64,000 nucleotides of DNA from Sacculina carcini (Eukaryota > Arthropoda > Thecostraca > Sacculinidae), in contig OU696570.1 in NCBI GenBank assembly GCA_916048095.2, forward strand, positions 5,137,518 through 5,201,517. Direction: 5' to 3'. The notes under the pieces are model-generated. The model did no database searches. It was not told where the DNA came from and saw only the letters and a program-made list of their open reading frames with translations. Shown in pieces: positions 12,443 to 22,167 of the stretch; position 1 is the stretch's first letter, and the number at the start of each line of letters is the position of its first letter. The position numbers and the translations under genes are program-made.

Positions 12443-12975
12443 CAGTAACGGTAGTTGCCGGCTGCAATTCCGAATGCCATCTGCTTCACGTTGTCGATCG
12501 CAGCAGACGCCAGTATCTGGTAGATAGTGGCCGCGAGGTTTCGTTGATACCCGCTGGCAATCAGCAGAAAACTGCTGTGGCGCTCAACAAACCAATTCTG
12601 CGTGCCGCTAATGGTATGGTAATAAATGTGTACCAGAACGACCTATCCCTTGAAGTTGACCTTGGCCTCGGCAGATTATACAAGTTCCAGTTCTTGGTGG
12701 CAGCAGTTCCTGCGCCTATTTTGGGGGCCGACTTTCTAAGTAGAGAGTTCGGTCTTGTTGTCGATAGGCGCAGCAGATGTTTGACAGACAAAGTCACTCA
12801 CCTGTGGACACACAGCGGTGGTACAACAGGGCTGCCTCACCCTGTGCTAGCGCACATAAACAAGACACAGGGCTCACACTGCCACGGGGCAGGATTCGGT
12901 GTTATACGCTCGTCAATCGAGTTCCAGCGTGTTTGTGTTCCGCCTAAAGGATTCCCTGCGCTAAATATTCCTTGA
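12346..12975 (+). CDS. pro: Aspartic protease region
   Basis: It encodes a retropepsin-type region: a VDSG active-site variant in the context QYLVDSGREVSLIP, and an ILGADFL motif near residue 120 that marks the flap-to-end segment of gypsy proteases. It overlaps the end of gag in another frame, an arrangement this family is known to use. It is part of a broken element. Confidence 0.7.
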   Translation: MQVPPAVGINRPQMHSPLHIQIRLPGKRIPQLTVTVVAGCNSECHLLHVVDRSRRQYLVDSGREVSLIPAGNQQKTAVALNKPILRAANGMVINVYQNDLSLEVDLGLGRLYKFQFLVAAVPAPILGADFLSREFGLVVDRRSRCLTDKVTHLWTHSGGTTGLPHPVLAHINKTQGSHCHGAGFGVIRSSIEFQRVCVPPKGFPALNIP

Positions 12976-13032
12976 GTCGAACATAGAATTGTCACCAGAA
13001 GTGCGCCTGTTCACGCTCGTCCTCGTCGCCTG

Positions 13033-13692
13033 ATGCCCGTCAAATTGACTGCGGCGAAGTGCGAACTGGACGAATTGTTGAAACGCGGTTTAGTCGTAAA
13101 TTCATCGTCTCCGTGGTCCAGTCCAATTCATTTGGTGCAAAAAGACGGCGGTAAGACGTACAGAATGGTTGGTTGTTACAAGCGTCTCACCGCCATGACA
13201 ACCCCCGACAGATATCCGATACCTCACTTGCAGACTTTTGCTGATCTTCTCGACGGAGTCACCATCTTCAGCACACTAGACCTCGCACGGGCATTTGCAC
13301 AGATACCCGTTGCCGCTGAGGATCAAACCAAAACCGCAATCACGACACCTTTCGGCCTCTTTCAATACACGAAGATGCCGTTTGGTTTGTGTAATGCTGC
13401 ACAGACCTTCCAGCGCGTGGTCGACTCGGTGCTGAGAGGCATGCCACGTGTATACGCGTATATCGACGATATAATCGTATACTCACCCGACGAAGAGACT
13501 CATCACAAGGATCTGCACGAGCTGTTGAAACGTCTCTCTGCTGCAGGTCTTGTGGTGAAGCCGGAAAAGTGCAGATTTGGCCTCCCAACCGTGCGTTTTC
13601 TCGGTCTTGAAGTGTCATCGAGTGGAATTTCTCCTCTGTCAGACCGATTGAGTGATCTCTGCACTTCTCGCCAACCCCGAGATGTCAAGTAA
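13033..13692 (+). CDS. pol: Reverse transcriptase domain
   Basis: This is the RT fingers-palm region. Visible are SSPWSSPIHLV, the substrate-side motif STLDLARAF, the QKTMPFGL-like context TKMPFGLCNAAQTFQ, and the active-site box YIDDIIV near residues 140-146. It is followed by the usual PEKCRFG and FLGLEVSS segments. It copies element RNA to DNA in the particle. The domain is preserved over its whole length within a broken element. Confidence 0.85.
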   Translation: MPVKLTAAKCELDELLKRGLVVNSSSPWSSPIHLVQKDGGKTYRMVGCYKRLTAMTTPDRYPIPHLQTFADLLDGVTIFSTLDLARAFAQIPVAAEDQTKTAITTPFGLFQYTKMPFGLCNAAQTFQRVVDSVLRGMPRVYAYIDDIIVYSPDEETHHKDLHELLKRLSAAGLVVKPEKCRFGLPTVRFLGLEVSSSGISPLSDRLSDLCTSRQPRDVK

Positions 13693-13710
13693 TGTCTCCG
13701 CTATATAGGA

Positions 13711-14337
13711 ATGATTAACTTCTTCCATCGCTTCATTCGTAATCTGGCGGTAACTCTTCTACCACTTCACGCCGTCGTGCGATGTTCTAATCAACAGTTC
13801 CAGTGGGGCCCGGAGCAGTCGAGAGCCCTCAACAGGGCAAAATCCGCCCTTGCCTCAGCCACGCGTCTTTCCTACCCACAGCAGTTTGCTCCAACACAGC
13901 TTGTCACTGACGCTTCGGACGTCGCCGTTGATGCAGGGGTGCACCAATGTCAACATGGTATTAGGTTGCCTCTGGCGTACCACTCTCGTGTGCTGTCTCC
14001 TGCGGAAGCAAAGAGGAGTACAGGGGACAAGGAACTTTTTGAAATTTTCAGTGCGATCAAGCTGTTCCGATATCTGCTCGAAGGGCGACCAGATTTGTGT
14101 GTGCTGACTGATCATAAACCTCTAACGTATGCATTCACCAGCACCACCGAGAGGTCAACTCGCGCTCAGCGGCAACTCGCATTCATCAGCGAGTTCACAA
14201 CAGACATTCAACATCTGCCCGGTATTGAAAATACAGCGGCCGACTACCTGAGTAGATCAGCCCACGAACCTGAGCGGATAAATGCAGTCAGTACCACCAT
14301 TGATACCTGCCCCGGCCAGCAGAGCATTGATTTATAG
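13711..14337 (+). CDS. pol: RNase H domain
   Basis: This is a gypsy-type RNase H following the RT: the connection segment FFHRFIRNLA, the first catalytic block LVTDASDVAVDAG, the middle STGDKELFEIFSAIK (catalytic Glu), LTDHKPLTYAF (Asp), and LPGIENTAADYLSR at the end (Asp). All four catalytic acidic residues are visible. It degrades the RNA strand of RNA-DNA hybrids during reverse transcription. Confidence 0.85.
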   Translation: MINFFHRFIRNLAVTLLPLHAVVRCSNQQFQWGPEQSRALNRAKSALASATRLSYPQQFAPTQLVTDASDVAVDAGVHQCQHGIRLPLAYHSRVLSPAEAKRSTGDKELFEIFSAIKLFRYLLEGRPDLCVLTDHKPLTYAFTSTTERSTRAQRQLAFISEFTTDIQHLPGIENTAADYLSRSAHEPERINAVSTTIDTCPGQQSIDL

Positions 14338-14370
14338 AGACTAGCTCTTTCTCAGGCAGATGACTCCGAA

Positions 14371-15171
14371 GTGTCTAACCTGTCTATGAGTCCTTCTCTT
14401 CGCATCGAGCGTCGACAGGTGGATGACGTACCGTCTGGCATACTCGTCTCTAATTACACCGGCGTGGACCGTCCACTCTTTCCAGAGTGTCTGCAGCGCG
14501 AGGTCTTCGACTCGATTCACAGATTGAGTCATTCAAGTTCACGTGCAACACGTAGACTCATATTCGAGAGGTATATGTTCTCGCGGCATTCTTCGAAATT
14601 TGCGGCGTGGGCAGGATGTTGCGTCGAGTGCCAGCGTTGCAAGGTAATTCAACATCAGCGCGCACCTCTGAGTCGACTAGCACTGCCGACCACCCGGTTC
14701 GAGGCTTTACACGTGGATATTGTCGGACCACTACCGGAGGTCAACGGCTACAAATACCTTTTCACGATAATAGAGAGATATACGAGGTACCGGGAAGCCG
14801 TTCCATTGATGGATATTAACTCCTCTAGCTGCGCCAAGGCCTTGCTAGAGTGGATCGCACGTTTCGTTCTTTGCCTGCACATCACTTCTGACAGAGGCAC
14901 TCAGTTATTCTCCGATCTGTGGAAAAAGTTGTGGTGAATTATGGGAGTGAAGCTGAGGAACACATGTGCCTACATGCCGCAGCTGAACGGGATCATCGAG
15001 AGGGTGCATCGGCAACTGAAAGCGTCGCTCATGGCTGCCTTGAGTGATTATCCTGACTGGCCGTCCGCTCTCCCGATTGTGATGATGGGTCTTCGAGCAA
15101 CGCATAAACCTGACCTGGGCTCTGAGCTGGTGTTTGGAGAACCAAGGATTGCCAGGGCATTTTATATATAA
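14371..15171 (+). CDS. pol: Integrase (zinc-binding and core)
   Basis: This is an RVE-type integrase. An HHCC zinc-binding segment (IHRLSHSS, CCVECQRCK) is followed by the core with ALHVDIVGPLP (first Asp), HITSDRGTQLFS (second Asp) and YMPQLNGIIERVHRQLK (Glu). It inserts the element's cDNA into the genome. The sequence is cut off by hAT-derived DNA at about 15172. It is part of a broken element. Confidence 0.8.
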
Positions 15172-16410
15172 ATTTATCCATTTATCCTTGAACTTGAAGA
15201 GGAAAAGCTTTATTTCATCTTTCATTTCAAAGGCACGACTAACAGTGATTGTTGTGTTGAGTGCTTGAGTCTTCACGTAATTTACAATTTTGATTACAGA
15301 ATCAAGCACTTCCTGCAGAGAGGCAGAAAGAGTCTTGCTGGCGAGAGCATATCGGTGAATCATGCAGTGGATTCTCTTTGCTTGAGGTGCTACCTTCTTC
15401 ACTCTTGTTTGGAATCCTGATTTCGATCCCAGCATAGCAGGTGCCCCATCCTTCAAACCCCACATACGTTTTCCCATTGAAGATCTTCAATGCTATCGCA
15501 TATGCATGCATATGCTTTAATCGCTACTCACTGATACACACATACATACATGCGCGTGCACTCACATACTCGTTACTCACTGATACACACATACATACAG
15601 TTGCAGACACATACACATTCACACAGGCTAACCTGCAGCTTAACCCATCACCTCAGTTATTGGCTCTGAAAATTGCCGTAGACTCGCTAAGGCGAGACAG
15701 CAGTGCTCTTGAGTAGAGGATTACTGACTTCGAACATCAAGTTAAAACTTTTTCCATAACATCATCAGGTTTTGTTTTGGTTTCAAGTGCACTGCAGAAT
15801 AAGAATGTATCTTTAATGTCACCTGAATTAATGTATCTCACAAAGACAAGCAACCGACAACATGAACTTATATCTGTTAACTCGTCGAGCTGAAAGGAGA
15901 ACAAAGGGGAACTCTTGACCTCAGTCAACACCTGTTCCTTCACTTCCATCGACATTTTAGAAATGCGCCTCTGTACAGTGTTATTTGACAGGGATAATTG
16001 CTGCATCTTCATTGCACTGACTTCTCCAAGAATACGATTTACTGCTTTCGTCATGCAAGGTTTAAGAAATGTTTCTCAAATTGTGAGGCTTTTGTTGTTA
16101 AGCAATTTCTAATGCAATGTCAAACGAGGCTTCTACTACGGCTGCAGTTTGCTGCTGAAACGACCCACTTCTGTCGAGTGTTTTGGTTTTAAGACAATGT
16201 TGATGCCGTTTGAAGAAATACAAATCCTTCTTTGCGTGTTCTGGATGTTTCGTCTCGAGATGACGCTTGAGTTTTGATGGTTTCATTGACTCTCCACTCA
16301 GGACAGCATGGCACAAAACACACTGTGGTTTCTCGATGCGGTCACTGTCAAGCAGAGAGGTGAAGCCAATGTTGAGGTAGCATTCCGGGTATCTGCGGCG
16401 CTTAGCCATG
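15172..16410 (-). pseudogene. ZBED/SCAND3-like hAT transposase, split and truncated
   Basis: The minus-strand N-terminus at 16100-16410 reads MAKRRRYPECYLNIGF and then a BED-type zinc finger (PQCVLCHAVLS, KLKRHLETKHPEH). The middle (15741-16054) gives MSMEVKEQVLTEVKSS, LDELTDISSCCRLLVFVRYI and LFCSALETKTKPDDVMEKV, the family's conserved DE-T-D block. The 3' part (about 15200-15490) gives DGAPAMLGSKSGFQTRVKK and IHCMIHRYALASK. This matches ZBED5/SCAND3-like hAT transposases. A 219-bp LINE-derived segment (15522-15740) interrupts it. Frameshifts lie near 16120 and 15460. The C-terminal half, including the last catalytic residue, is absent, so it cannot act. Terminal repeats were not found. Confidence 0.85.
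15522..15740 (+). repeat. 219-bp LINE 5'-segment inserted in the hAT gene
   Basis: Nearly identical (about four differences by eye) to 16791-17009, the beginning of the I-like LINE. It starts CGCTACTCACTGATACAC and ends CGAACATCAA in both places. Here it stops abruptly and hAT coding sequence resumes. Confidence 0.9.
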
Positions 16411-16790
16411 GTTTCAAATCTGTGAACAGAGTAAATAATGTTTTTAATATATTCAATTCGAAAATATACTAAAAACTTAAATAACAGCATTTTTACAATT
16501 AAATTGTCATATCACAACAGCATGCTTGCCTCAACAACTCACCTTTACTGATTGCCTTATCTCCTTGCCGAAATTAAATACAAATGTTGTACTTGTCACC
16601 ACAATATGCAGCAGGAGTAAGGACGGGGTAAGCATTGCCTGGTAAGCAGGGGAGGGAGTGTGGCCAGTCGCGCCATTCGTCATCCACCAATCAGCAACCA
16701 CATGACTCACGTGTCGACAGCAAGAGCACACACACACACACACACACGCACGCACACGCACACACACACATGCGCATGCACTCACATACT
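16411..16790. other. Junction DNA with (CA)n tract
   Basis: It runs from the hAT 5' end to the LINE start. No gene. A (CA)n/(CG CA)n tract lies at 16730-16770. A CCAAT motif (ACCAATCAGCAACC) near 16686 and a CACGTG E-box near 16707 could belong to the promoter of the LINE or of the hAT element. Confidence 0.4.
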
Positions 16791-17298
16791 CGCTACTCAC
16801 TGATACACACATACATACATGCGCGTGCACTCACATACTCGTTATTCACTGATACACACATACATACAGTTGCAGACACATACACATTCACACAGGCTAA
16901 CCTGCAGTTTAACCCATCACTCCAGTTATTGGCTCTGAAAATTGCCGTAGACTCGCTAAGGCGAGACAGCAGTGCTCTTGAGTAGAGGATTACTGGCTTC
17001 GAACATCAATTGTCCGGAATTACCGCCAGCCAATCTATAGTTGAAACGTCAATAACTTCCCTAACGGACTCTCACAGTCATGCTCACCACACTGGAAAAA
17101 TTCTCAAAACGCCTAGAAACAATTGAAACTTGTCTGGCCCAGACTTCTCTCAAGTCATCACCATCGATCACTCACATTACCTCCTCTGTTCCAAGCTCAA
17201 GCTCATCTCCACCTTCATCCTCAACTTCTTCATGTTCCTCAAGTTCTTCGAAGCGCTCAGGCATACCGTGCAAGAACACCCGTCATGCCGGTTGTTGA
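16791..17298 (+). pseudogene. LINE ORF1-like region
   Basis: It encodes LALKIAVDSLRRDSSALE, then after a stop and frame change a coiled-coil-like stretch (LTTLEKFSKRLETIETCLAQ at about 17080-17140) and a Ser/Pro-rich tail ending in a basic Cys-containing SKRSGIPCKNTRHAGC-type segment. This suits the nucleic-acid-binding first protein of a LINE. No zinc knuckle array or RRM is seen, so the assignment rests mainly on position. Confidence 0.5.
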
Positions 17299-18604
17299 CA
17301 TTAATGCAGTTTCGTGGAACGAATGTGGTCTAACCTCATTTAAAAAACTATCAGCACTTCTGGCATACATTTACGTACACCAACCCAAGATTGTATTCAT
17401 TCAGGAAGCTTTCATTGGCCATAGAACTCCTCCTGAAGCCCCTCCTATCAGAGGCTACAAGGCATACGTTCATCATATCCGGCATACCTTGGTCACTTAC
17501 ATTCAATTTTAGATATCCCACCAGCGCTTGTCAAATTCAACACATACGGACAAAACCTACCAGCTATTCGACATATTTTGTGGTAACTCATCAATTCAGC
17601 TGTTCAACGTCTATTGCTCACCTTCCGGTTTTTCACATAGCCATTTACCTTCTCCTGCGTCCGCACCACAGGGAATCATATATGCCGGAGACTTCAACGC
17701 CAGGCACGTACAGTTGGGCAATATGTCACCTTTGTCAAATAGGAATGGTCGTCTCTTATTCCACTTTATTCTGACTCACAGTCTTACCAGATGGAATACA
17801 GGTGGTGACACACATATTCGCGGTGGTACACATGATCATATTATCTCATCTGGCTTAATTTCTTCTCGCCTCTCATCCTTTTCCATTCCTACTCTACTTT
17901 CTGATCACATTGCCATAGGTTTCACTTACTCAGTTATGACACAACCGGTTCCTTATTCCTCACGGATTCGTATTTCTGTTCCCCCGAAATATTGCCCCAT
18001 ATATATGGAATATATGTCTGCGTGTCTCTTTAATGCTCCTTTACATTCTCCGTCTAACTTATACTCTTCTTTGGTTCGTTTCACGCACGAGTTCCATTCC
18101 CGTTATGTTTCCAAACCACATATCCGCTCCTCTCATAGTCATCGCGTTGCATCATCGCATGCCGCCCATCACTTGCATCGTGCTGAACGCCCTACAACAG
18201 ATACTGGCTTCCAATTCATTCAATCTTATTCAATCTCCCACCTCAATATTTATAAAAGGTCTCGAGATAGTTTGTCATCCTTACAGAGCGTTCATCCAGA
18301 CCTCCTCTGGGACGAGTTCACAAACTGTTTAAAGCACTATACTAGTGTTAGCACCATGTGGCGCCTTATAAAGCAAGTTGTCAAGCAGCAGCCGACGCAA
18401 ATTCGACACCACGATCCACTCGGGTTCGCCCAAGCGAACCCGAGTGGATCAGCCAATTCGGTTCGGTTCGCCAAGCGATTCAATTCGGTTCGCCAAGCGA
18501 ACCGAATTGACGAATGGGGTAACCAATCAAATCCTTCGGCTCTTCCTTCCCCCATTCGAGATGCCTTATCATTGGGAGATCTTTCCAGACGCCGTCGACT
18601 ATAG
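17285..18604 (+). pseudogene. LINE ORF2 endonuclease and linker
   Basis: Exonuclease-endonuclease-phosphatase-type endonuclease, which nicks target DNA for target-primed reverse transcription. Visible blocks are SWNECGLTS (Asn), KIVFIQEAFIG (catalytic Glu), LFNVYCSPS, IIYAGDFNARH (Asp and Asn), GGTHDHIISS and LLSDHIAIGF (Asp-His). A stop at 17510-17512 interrupts it in frame. After the endonuclease, a linker (FQFIQSYSISHLNIYKRSR, then TMWRLIKQVVKQQP) leads to the RT. The in-frame hairpin insert at 18413-18509 lies in this linker, just before the stop at 18602-18604. Confidence 0.85.
18413..18509. repeat. Two perfect hairpins inside the LINE
   Basis: The first palindrome (18413-18450) has 17-bp arms starting GATCCACTCGGGTTCGC around a 4-nt loop. 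The second (18481-18509) has 13-bp arms CAATTCGGTTCGC around a 3-nt loop. Both carry the core GGTTCGC...GCGAACC, and further copies of TTCGGTTCGCCAAGCGA lie between. The insert stays in frame with ORF2. Confidence 0.9.
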
Positions 18605-18610
18605 GCCGCC

Positions 18611-19593
18611 TTGTTCTCACCTGATGATGATGATGACACACCCATCACCACATTTGAGCTTTATAGAGCCCTGTCCCGAGGTAGGGCATCTGCGCCAAGT
18701 GACGACGGCATCACATATGCTATCCTTCGCCAGCTGTACCGAGTTCCAGGAAACCCACTGCTTCGCTTGTATAATATGTGTATCTCAACTGGAATTATAC
18801 CACCAACCTGGACCATCTCCACCTTGATTCCTATTCCTGAACCGAATTCAATTAAGTTCCGTCCAATTGCATTAACATCTTGTTTTTGCAAAGTATTCGA
18901 GCGTATCTTCTTTTCTCGTTTACCATACCGCCTCAAGTATGTGCTGTTGTCCCAAATGTTCGGCTTCCTCCCGGGTTAGGGACCTCATCATTGTATACTA
19001 GAATTGTATTCTAGGCTCTCTCCTAATAGTGCCTTCCTCGACTTAACAAGTGCGTTCGATCTCGCTAATCGTGATATCATCCTAGATCAACTGGTGTAAT
19101 TCGGTTTGAAGGGCAAACTATTTCAGTGTATAAAAGCATTCCTTTCCAACCGGTATTCACAAGTGTATTTTAACGGTACCTACAGCTCATTCCGTCGTTT
19201 TGATCTTGGAACACCACAGGGTGGTGTTTTGAGTCCCTTTCTGTTTTATGTCTGTATGCATCGTCTGTTAAGTCTTCTAACACACATGACTGGAGTTACA
19301 ATTCCTTGTTTTGCGGACGACATATGCATTCATTCTACTTCACCATTTGCCTTACAAGACTTCCTTGATGCATTCAACGTGTCTGCCATATATGTGGCTT
19401 GCAGGTTTCCGCAACTAAAAGTAGGATCTACAGTCCACGTCCTGTTGAAAGTCTACCGCCATTTCAGCTCGGTGCGTTGACAATCCCTCACTGCACCCAG
19501 TATCACTATCTCAGAATACCCGTTCACATCTCACGAACTAGTAATCGAGGCCAGCACCCATTAATTGAACAGCTGGTTGCACGACTAGAATAG
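18611..19593 (+). pseudogene. LINE reverse transcriptase
   Basis: Non-LTR RT palm. The order is RASAPSDDGITYAILRQL, TLIPIPEP, FRPIALTSCFCKVFERI, FLDLTSAFDLANRDIIL (motif A with catalytic Asp), GTPQGGVLSPFLF (motif B) and IPCFADDICIHS (motif C, FADD). Stops lie at 18977-18979 and near 19099. A frameshift near 19395 follows motif C, after which LQVSATKSRIYS-type residues continue in the next frame to a stop at 19593. The catalytic residues are intact. Confidence 0.9.
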
Positions 19594-19596
19594 CGA

Positions 19597-20175
19597 TTGG
19601 CACCCCTCCGTTGGCTGACTCACAACATCAACGGTATTTCGATCTATATAGCTCGAATCATATATATTTCATTTATCCGTTCTGTCATTGACTATCTCAC
19701 TCCTATGCTCATACAATTTCCGAAGGCTCATATTCAGCCCCTTGAAACATTTCAAAATCGAGCTATGCGTGCAATTATTGGCTGTCCTATAACCACTCAA
19801 GTTGCAAACCTTCATGCTGAATTGAATCTGCCTTCAATACGAGAAAGAATTGCTTCCAATATGGCCTGTATCACTGCTAAATGTTTATACTACCCTCTTC
19901 GCGCACCCTATTATACAACCGTTATTCGCCAAGCCATTACTCACTCGTCCTACAAACTTAACCTCCGCCCAGGCGGCCATCTACTCATCCGTACGATGGC
20001 TAACACACTTCGTGCGCTCAATATGCCGCCACTATCGCCTATAAACCCTAAGCCTCCACCATGGCTGTTGCCCGTTCCTGATGTGACATACACACCTGTT
20101 CACACTTATGAATTGCCAGAATATCAACGGCAAGTTAGCATGGAAACTATCAACTATGTATTGGTCTCTCAATAA
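19597..20175 (+). pseudogene. LINE ORF2 thumb/connection region
   Basis: Same frame as the end of the RT. It gives LRWLTHNINGIS, FIRSVIDYLTPM, LETFQNRAMRAIIGCP and TQVANLHAELNLPSIRERI, the conserved post-RT block of I/Jockey-type ORF2 (L..IQ.RALRII.G.P followed by L..E..LP....R). It leads directly into the RNase H domain. Stops at 19593 and 20175 bound it. Confidence 0.8.
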
Positions 20176-20580
20176 AAGACAGTTCGCGTCTATGGCTCCC
20201 TACAATCCGATGGCCGTGCTGGGTGTGCGGTGTATTCTCCAGATATGGCGCCGCCACCGGCAGGCTGGGTTAGGCCAAGACTAGTGGAGGCCACTAGCTC
20301 AACTTTTTGTGAGCTTTGTGCCTTGTTGGATGCAGTTACCCTGTTGTGCCGGCGTCATTTGAGTGGTGTGATCATCTGTGACTCACAATCGGCATTGCTG
20401 GCGTTGTCAAGCCAACAACCTGCATTTCCTTCTCTTGTCCAATGGATTCTCAACTGGCTTTCATTATCACTTACCCTCTCCCTCACTATATGCTTCGTTT
20501 GGATTCCTTCACATATAAACTTCTCACATAATGACCATGTAGATAAAATTGCTAAAAGCGCCTGTTTTTACCCCACCTAG
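20176..20580 (+). pseudogene. LINE RNase H domain
   Basis: RNase H of ORF2: VYGSLQSDGRAGCAVYSPD (first Asp), TFCELCALLDAVTLL (Glu), ICDSQSALLALSS (Asp) and FVWIPSHINFSHNDHVDKIAKSA (last Asp). All four catalytic positions are visible. Within the Jockey superclade a C-terminal RNase H is a feature of the I, Ingi, LOA, R1, Nimb and Tad groups, and it supports the clade call. A stop at 20578-20580 ends the frame. Confidence 0.85.
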
Positions 20581-20724
20581 ATAATTCTGCTCCTCCCTTA
20601 GCATTTGTGTCATCAAATATTCGTGGAGCTGCACGTCGCTCTATTGCGGAACGCCGCTCTCAGTTGCGCGCCACCAGTGTTTCAGTGCATCACTATGACA
20701 ACTTCTGCACTTCTGCAACTAGCA

Positions 20725-21125
20725 CTGAAAAACGTGAATTTTTTGGTCAATATTTTGCCATCTGCTCCTCATAAACCAGCAATGGTACAGCTATTAAAAT
20801 TATACCATTGTGTAGATAATTATGTGTTCTACAAGAAAATATGTAGTTTATACCCAAAAATGACACAAAAAGGTGTAAAATTGGCAAAATTCTCAAATAC
20901 ATCCTAAATTACACTTGAACACCGTGCGACTAGAATATATTCATTTTTATATACGTCTGTGCATCAAGTGTGTCAGGTGCATCGGGTTTCTAAAGGTCTG
21001 TTTCAAAATTTCTAGCATCGTGCTAGAAATTTAGTTTTCTACAATACGTTATAATTTTCCAAAGGTTGCCTAAAGGAAGTTACGGCGGTGTAAAGTCTAA
21101 AGGACATATTGCCAATTTGACAGCT
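20725..21125 (+). repeat. Helitron-body fragment
   Basis: This segment repeats modules found in the Helitron-like array: AACCAGCAATGGTACAGCTA, TTGGCAAAATTCTCAAATAC, ATTACACTTGAACACCG, GGAAGTTACGGCGGTGTAAA and GCCAATTTGACAGCTATTAT. They are in the same order as at 38.07-38.46 kb and 43.5-43.93 kb. No Helitron ends are present. It sits directly behind the I-like LINE. Confidence 0.8.
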
Positions 21126-21139
21126 ATTATTGTTGTTGT

Positions 21140-21299
21140 TTATTTGTTGTTGTTGCTTATTGAATCATATTTATTGTTGTTGCTGTTTATTGAATCATAT
21201 TTATTGTTGTTGTTGTTTATTGAATCATATTTATTGTTGTTGCTGTTTATTGAATCATATTTATTGTTGTTGTTGTTTATTGAATCATATTTATTGTAA
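21140..21299 (+). repeat. 30-bp minisatellite, about 5 copies
   Basis: The unit TTTATTGTTGTTGCTG plus TTTATTGAATCATA repeats about five times with C/T changes. Because the unit is 30 bp, two overlapping plus-strand frames are open across it and give repetitive Leu/Ile-rich peptides. These are not genes. Confidence 0.9.
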
Positions 21300-21390
21300 C
21301 AATGTTTATATTTCATGCGGTGTTGTATATAACTTGTATTCTTATATCTTTATTTAGTAATCGTTGATTGTTTTGTGCATTGTGTATTGT

Positions 21391-21571
21391 ATGTTGTGCA
21401 TTGAAAGTGACATAGGATAGAAGTTAGGACAGGAAGTGAAGCGTAAACACATGCATCGCTGTCACCAGAATAGGTTAGGCAACGAGAACGCAAGCTCACA
21501 CACACACATAAACACATACATCACCAGAATAAGTCAGCATACAGAACACAGCATTGGTTGCACACACGTAG

Positions 21572-21605
<34 letters not shown>

Positions 21606-22149
21606 CTGCAAGACATTAAGAGACGGCAGGGCAGCACGTGCACACGCATATATTACACACACCAGTGTGTAAGACTATGGGCGTGCTGCATTGTGGTGAC
21701 CTTGCGGTCAGTAAATAATGAGGTCGTGCACAACTTGGAACTGGAGAATGTTGTAGGCGGCGCTAGCTAGCACTATATAAGCACAGTGTTTTCACCATTC
21801 GAGGAGGGGATAGGCAGTATTGGGTAAGAGAGGATGGATATAGAGATAGAAGAGCAGCGGCAGTATGGAGATAGGAATAGAAGAGCAGCGGCAGTATGGA
21901 GAACAAGAGAACAGATAGGAAGACGAACAGGAGAGACAGACTAGCAGATACAGGCAGAACAGATAGGATAGAACATTGAATATAACGTTAGGACGATAGA
22001 GTTAAGAACTGCAACCTTCAATATCACGACGAAATACATTGTTTCAACAAAACTACTGTTTGGAATCGGACATCAAGCGTTATCGCGGCGCACAACATTA
22101 AGAGGCCTGCTCCACTAGAATTATCATCGCTGAAGACAAAATTGTTACA
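21391..22149 (+). repeat. Possible LTR with TATA box (BEL/Pao or gypsy type)
   Basis: This stretch ends TTGTTACA directly before a primer-like TGGTGCCGTGACCCGG. It contains CTATATAAGCACAGTG (TATA box, about 21770-21785) followed by a purine-rich transcribed-looking region with AGAGCAGCGGCAGTATGGAGA duplicated (about 21850-21903). The left boundary (TGTTGTGCATTG at 21391) is a guess. A (CA)n tract at 21575-21607 lies inside. Confidence 0.4.
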
Positions 22150-22151
22150 TT

Positions 22152-22167
22152 TGGTGCCGTGACCCGG
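22152..22167 (+). other. Primer-binding-site-like sequence
   Basis: TGGTGCCGTGACCCGG two bases after a TTACA end has the form of a retroelement primer site (starts TGG, complementary to a tRNA CCA end). Similar TGGTGCCG-GACCCGG strings occur in BEL/Pao and gypsy elements. Confidence 0.45.

Larger units (their letters stand above)
11478..15171 (+). mobile_element. CsRn1/Kabuki-like Ty3/gypsy element
   Basis: The element has a 5' LTR (11478-11635), a primer site TGGTGACCCCG at about 11637-11647 that fits a tRNA-Trp primer, gag, aspartic protease, RT, RNase H and integrase in Ty3/gypsy order. The gag carries a C-x2-H-x9-C-x3-C box (WCKYHRQWGSTARRCTAPC) instead of a zinc knuckle, the known hallmark of the CsRn1/Kabuki clade. 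It is broken (a handful of breaks), with most domains recognisable over long stretches, so middle-aged. No 3' LTR is present; hAT sequence begins at about 15172. Confidence 0.85.
16791..20660 (+). mobile_element. I-clade-like LINE (ORF1, EN, RT, RNase H)
   Basis: A near full-domain non-LTR retrotransposon. It has an ORF1-like segment, an ORF2 with apurinic-type endonuclease, reverse transcriptase and a C-terminal RNase H. The EN-RT-RNase H order and the motif spacing suit the I/Nimb group of the Jockey superclade. ORF2 runs in one frame from about 17285 to about 19395, with stops at 17512, 18604, 18979 and about 19099. After a frameshift near 19395 it continues in another frame to 20580, with stops at 19593 and 20175. 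The catalytic motifs remain. A Helitron-body fragment follows at 20725. It cannot move by itself but is not very old. Confidence 0.9.

Noticed and set aside
21066-21357. Leu/Ile-rich repeat peptides in two frames
   Set aside because: Explained by the 30-bp minisatellite.
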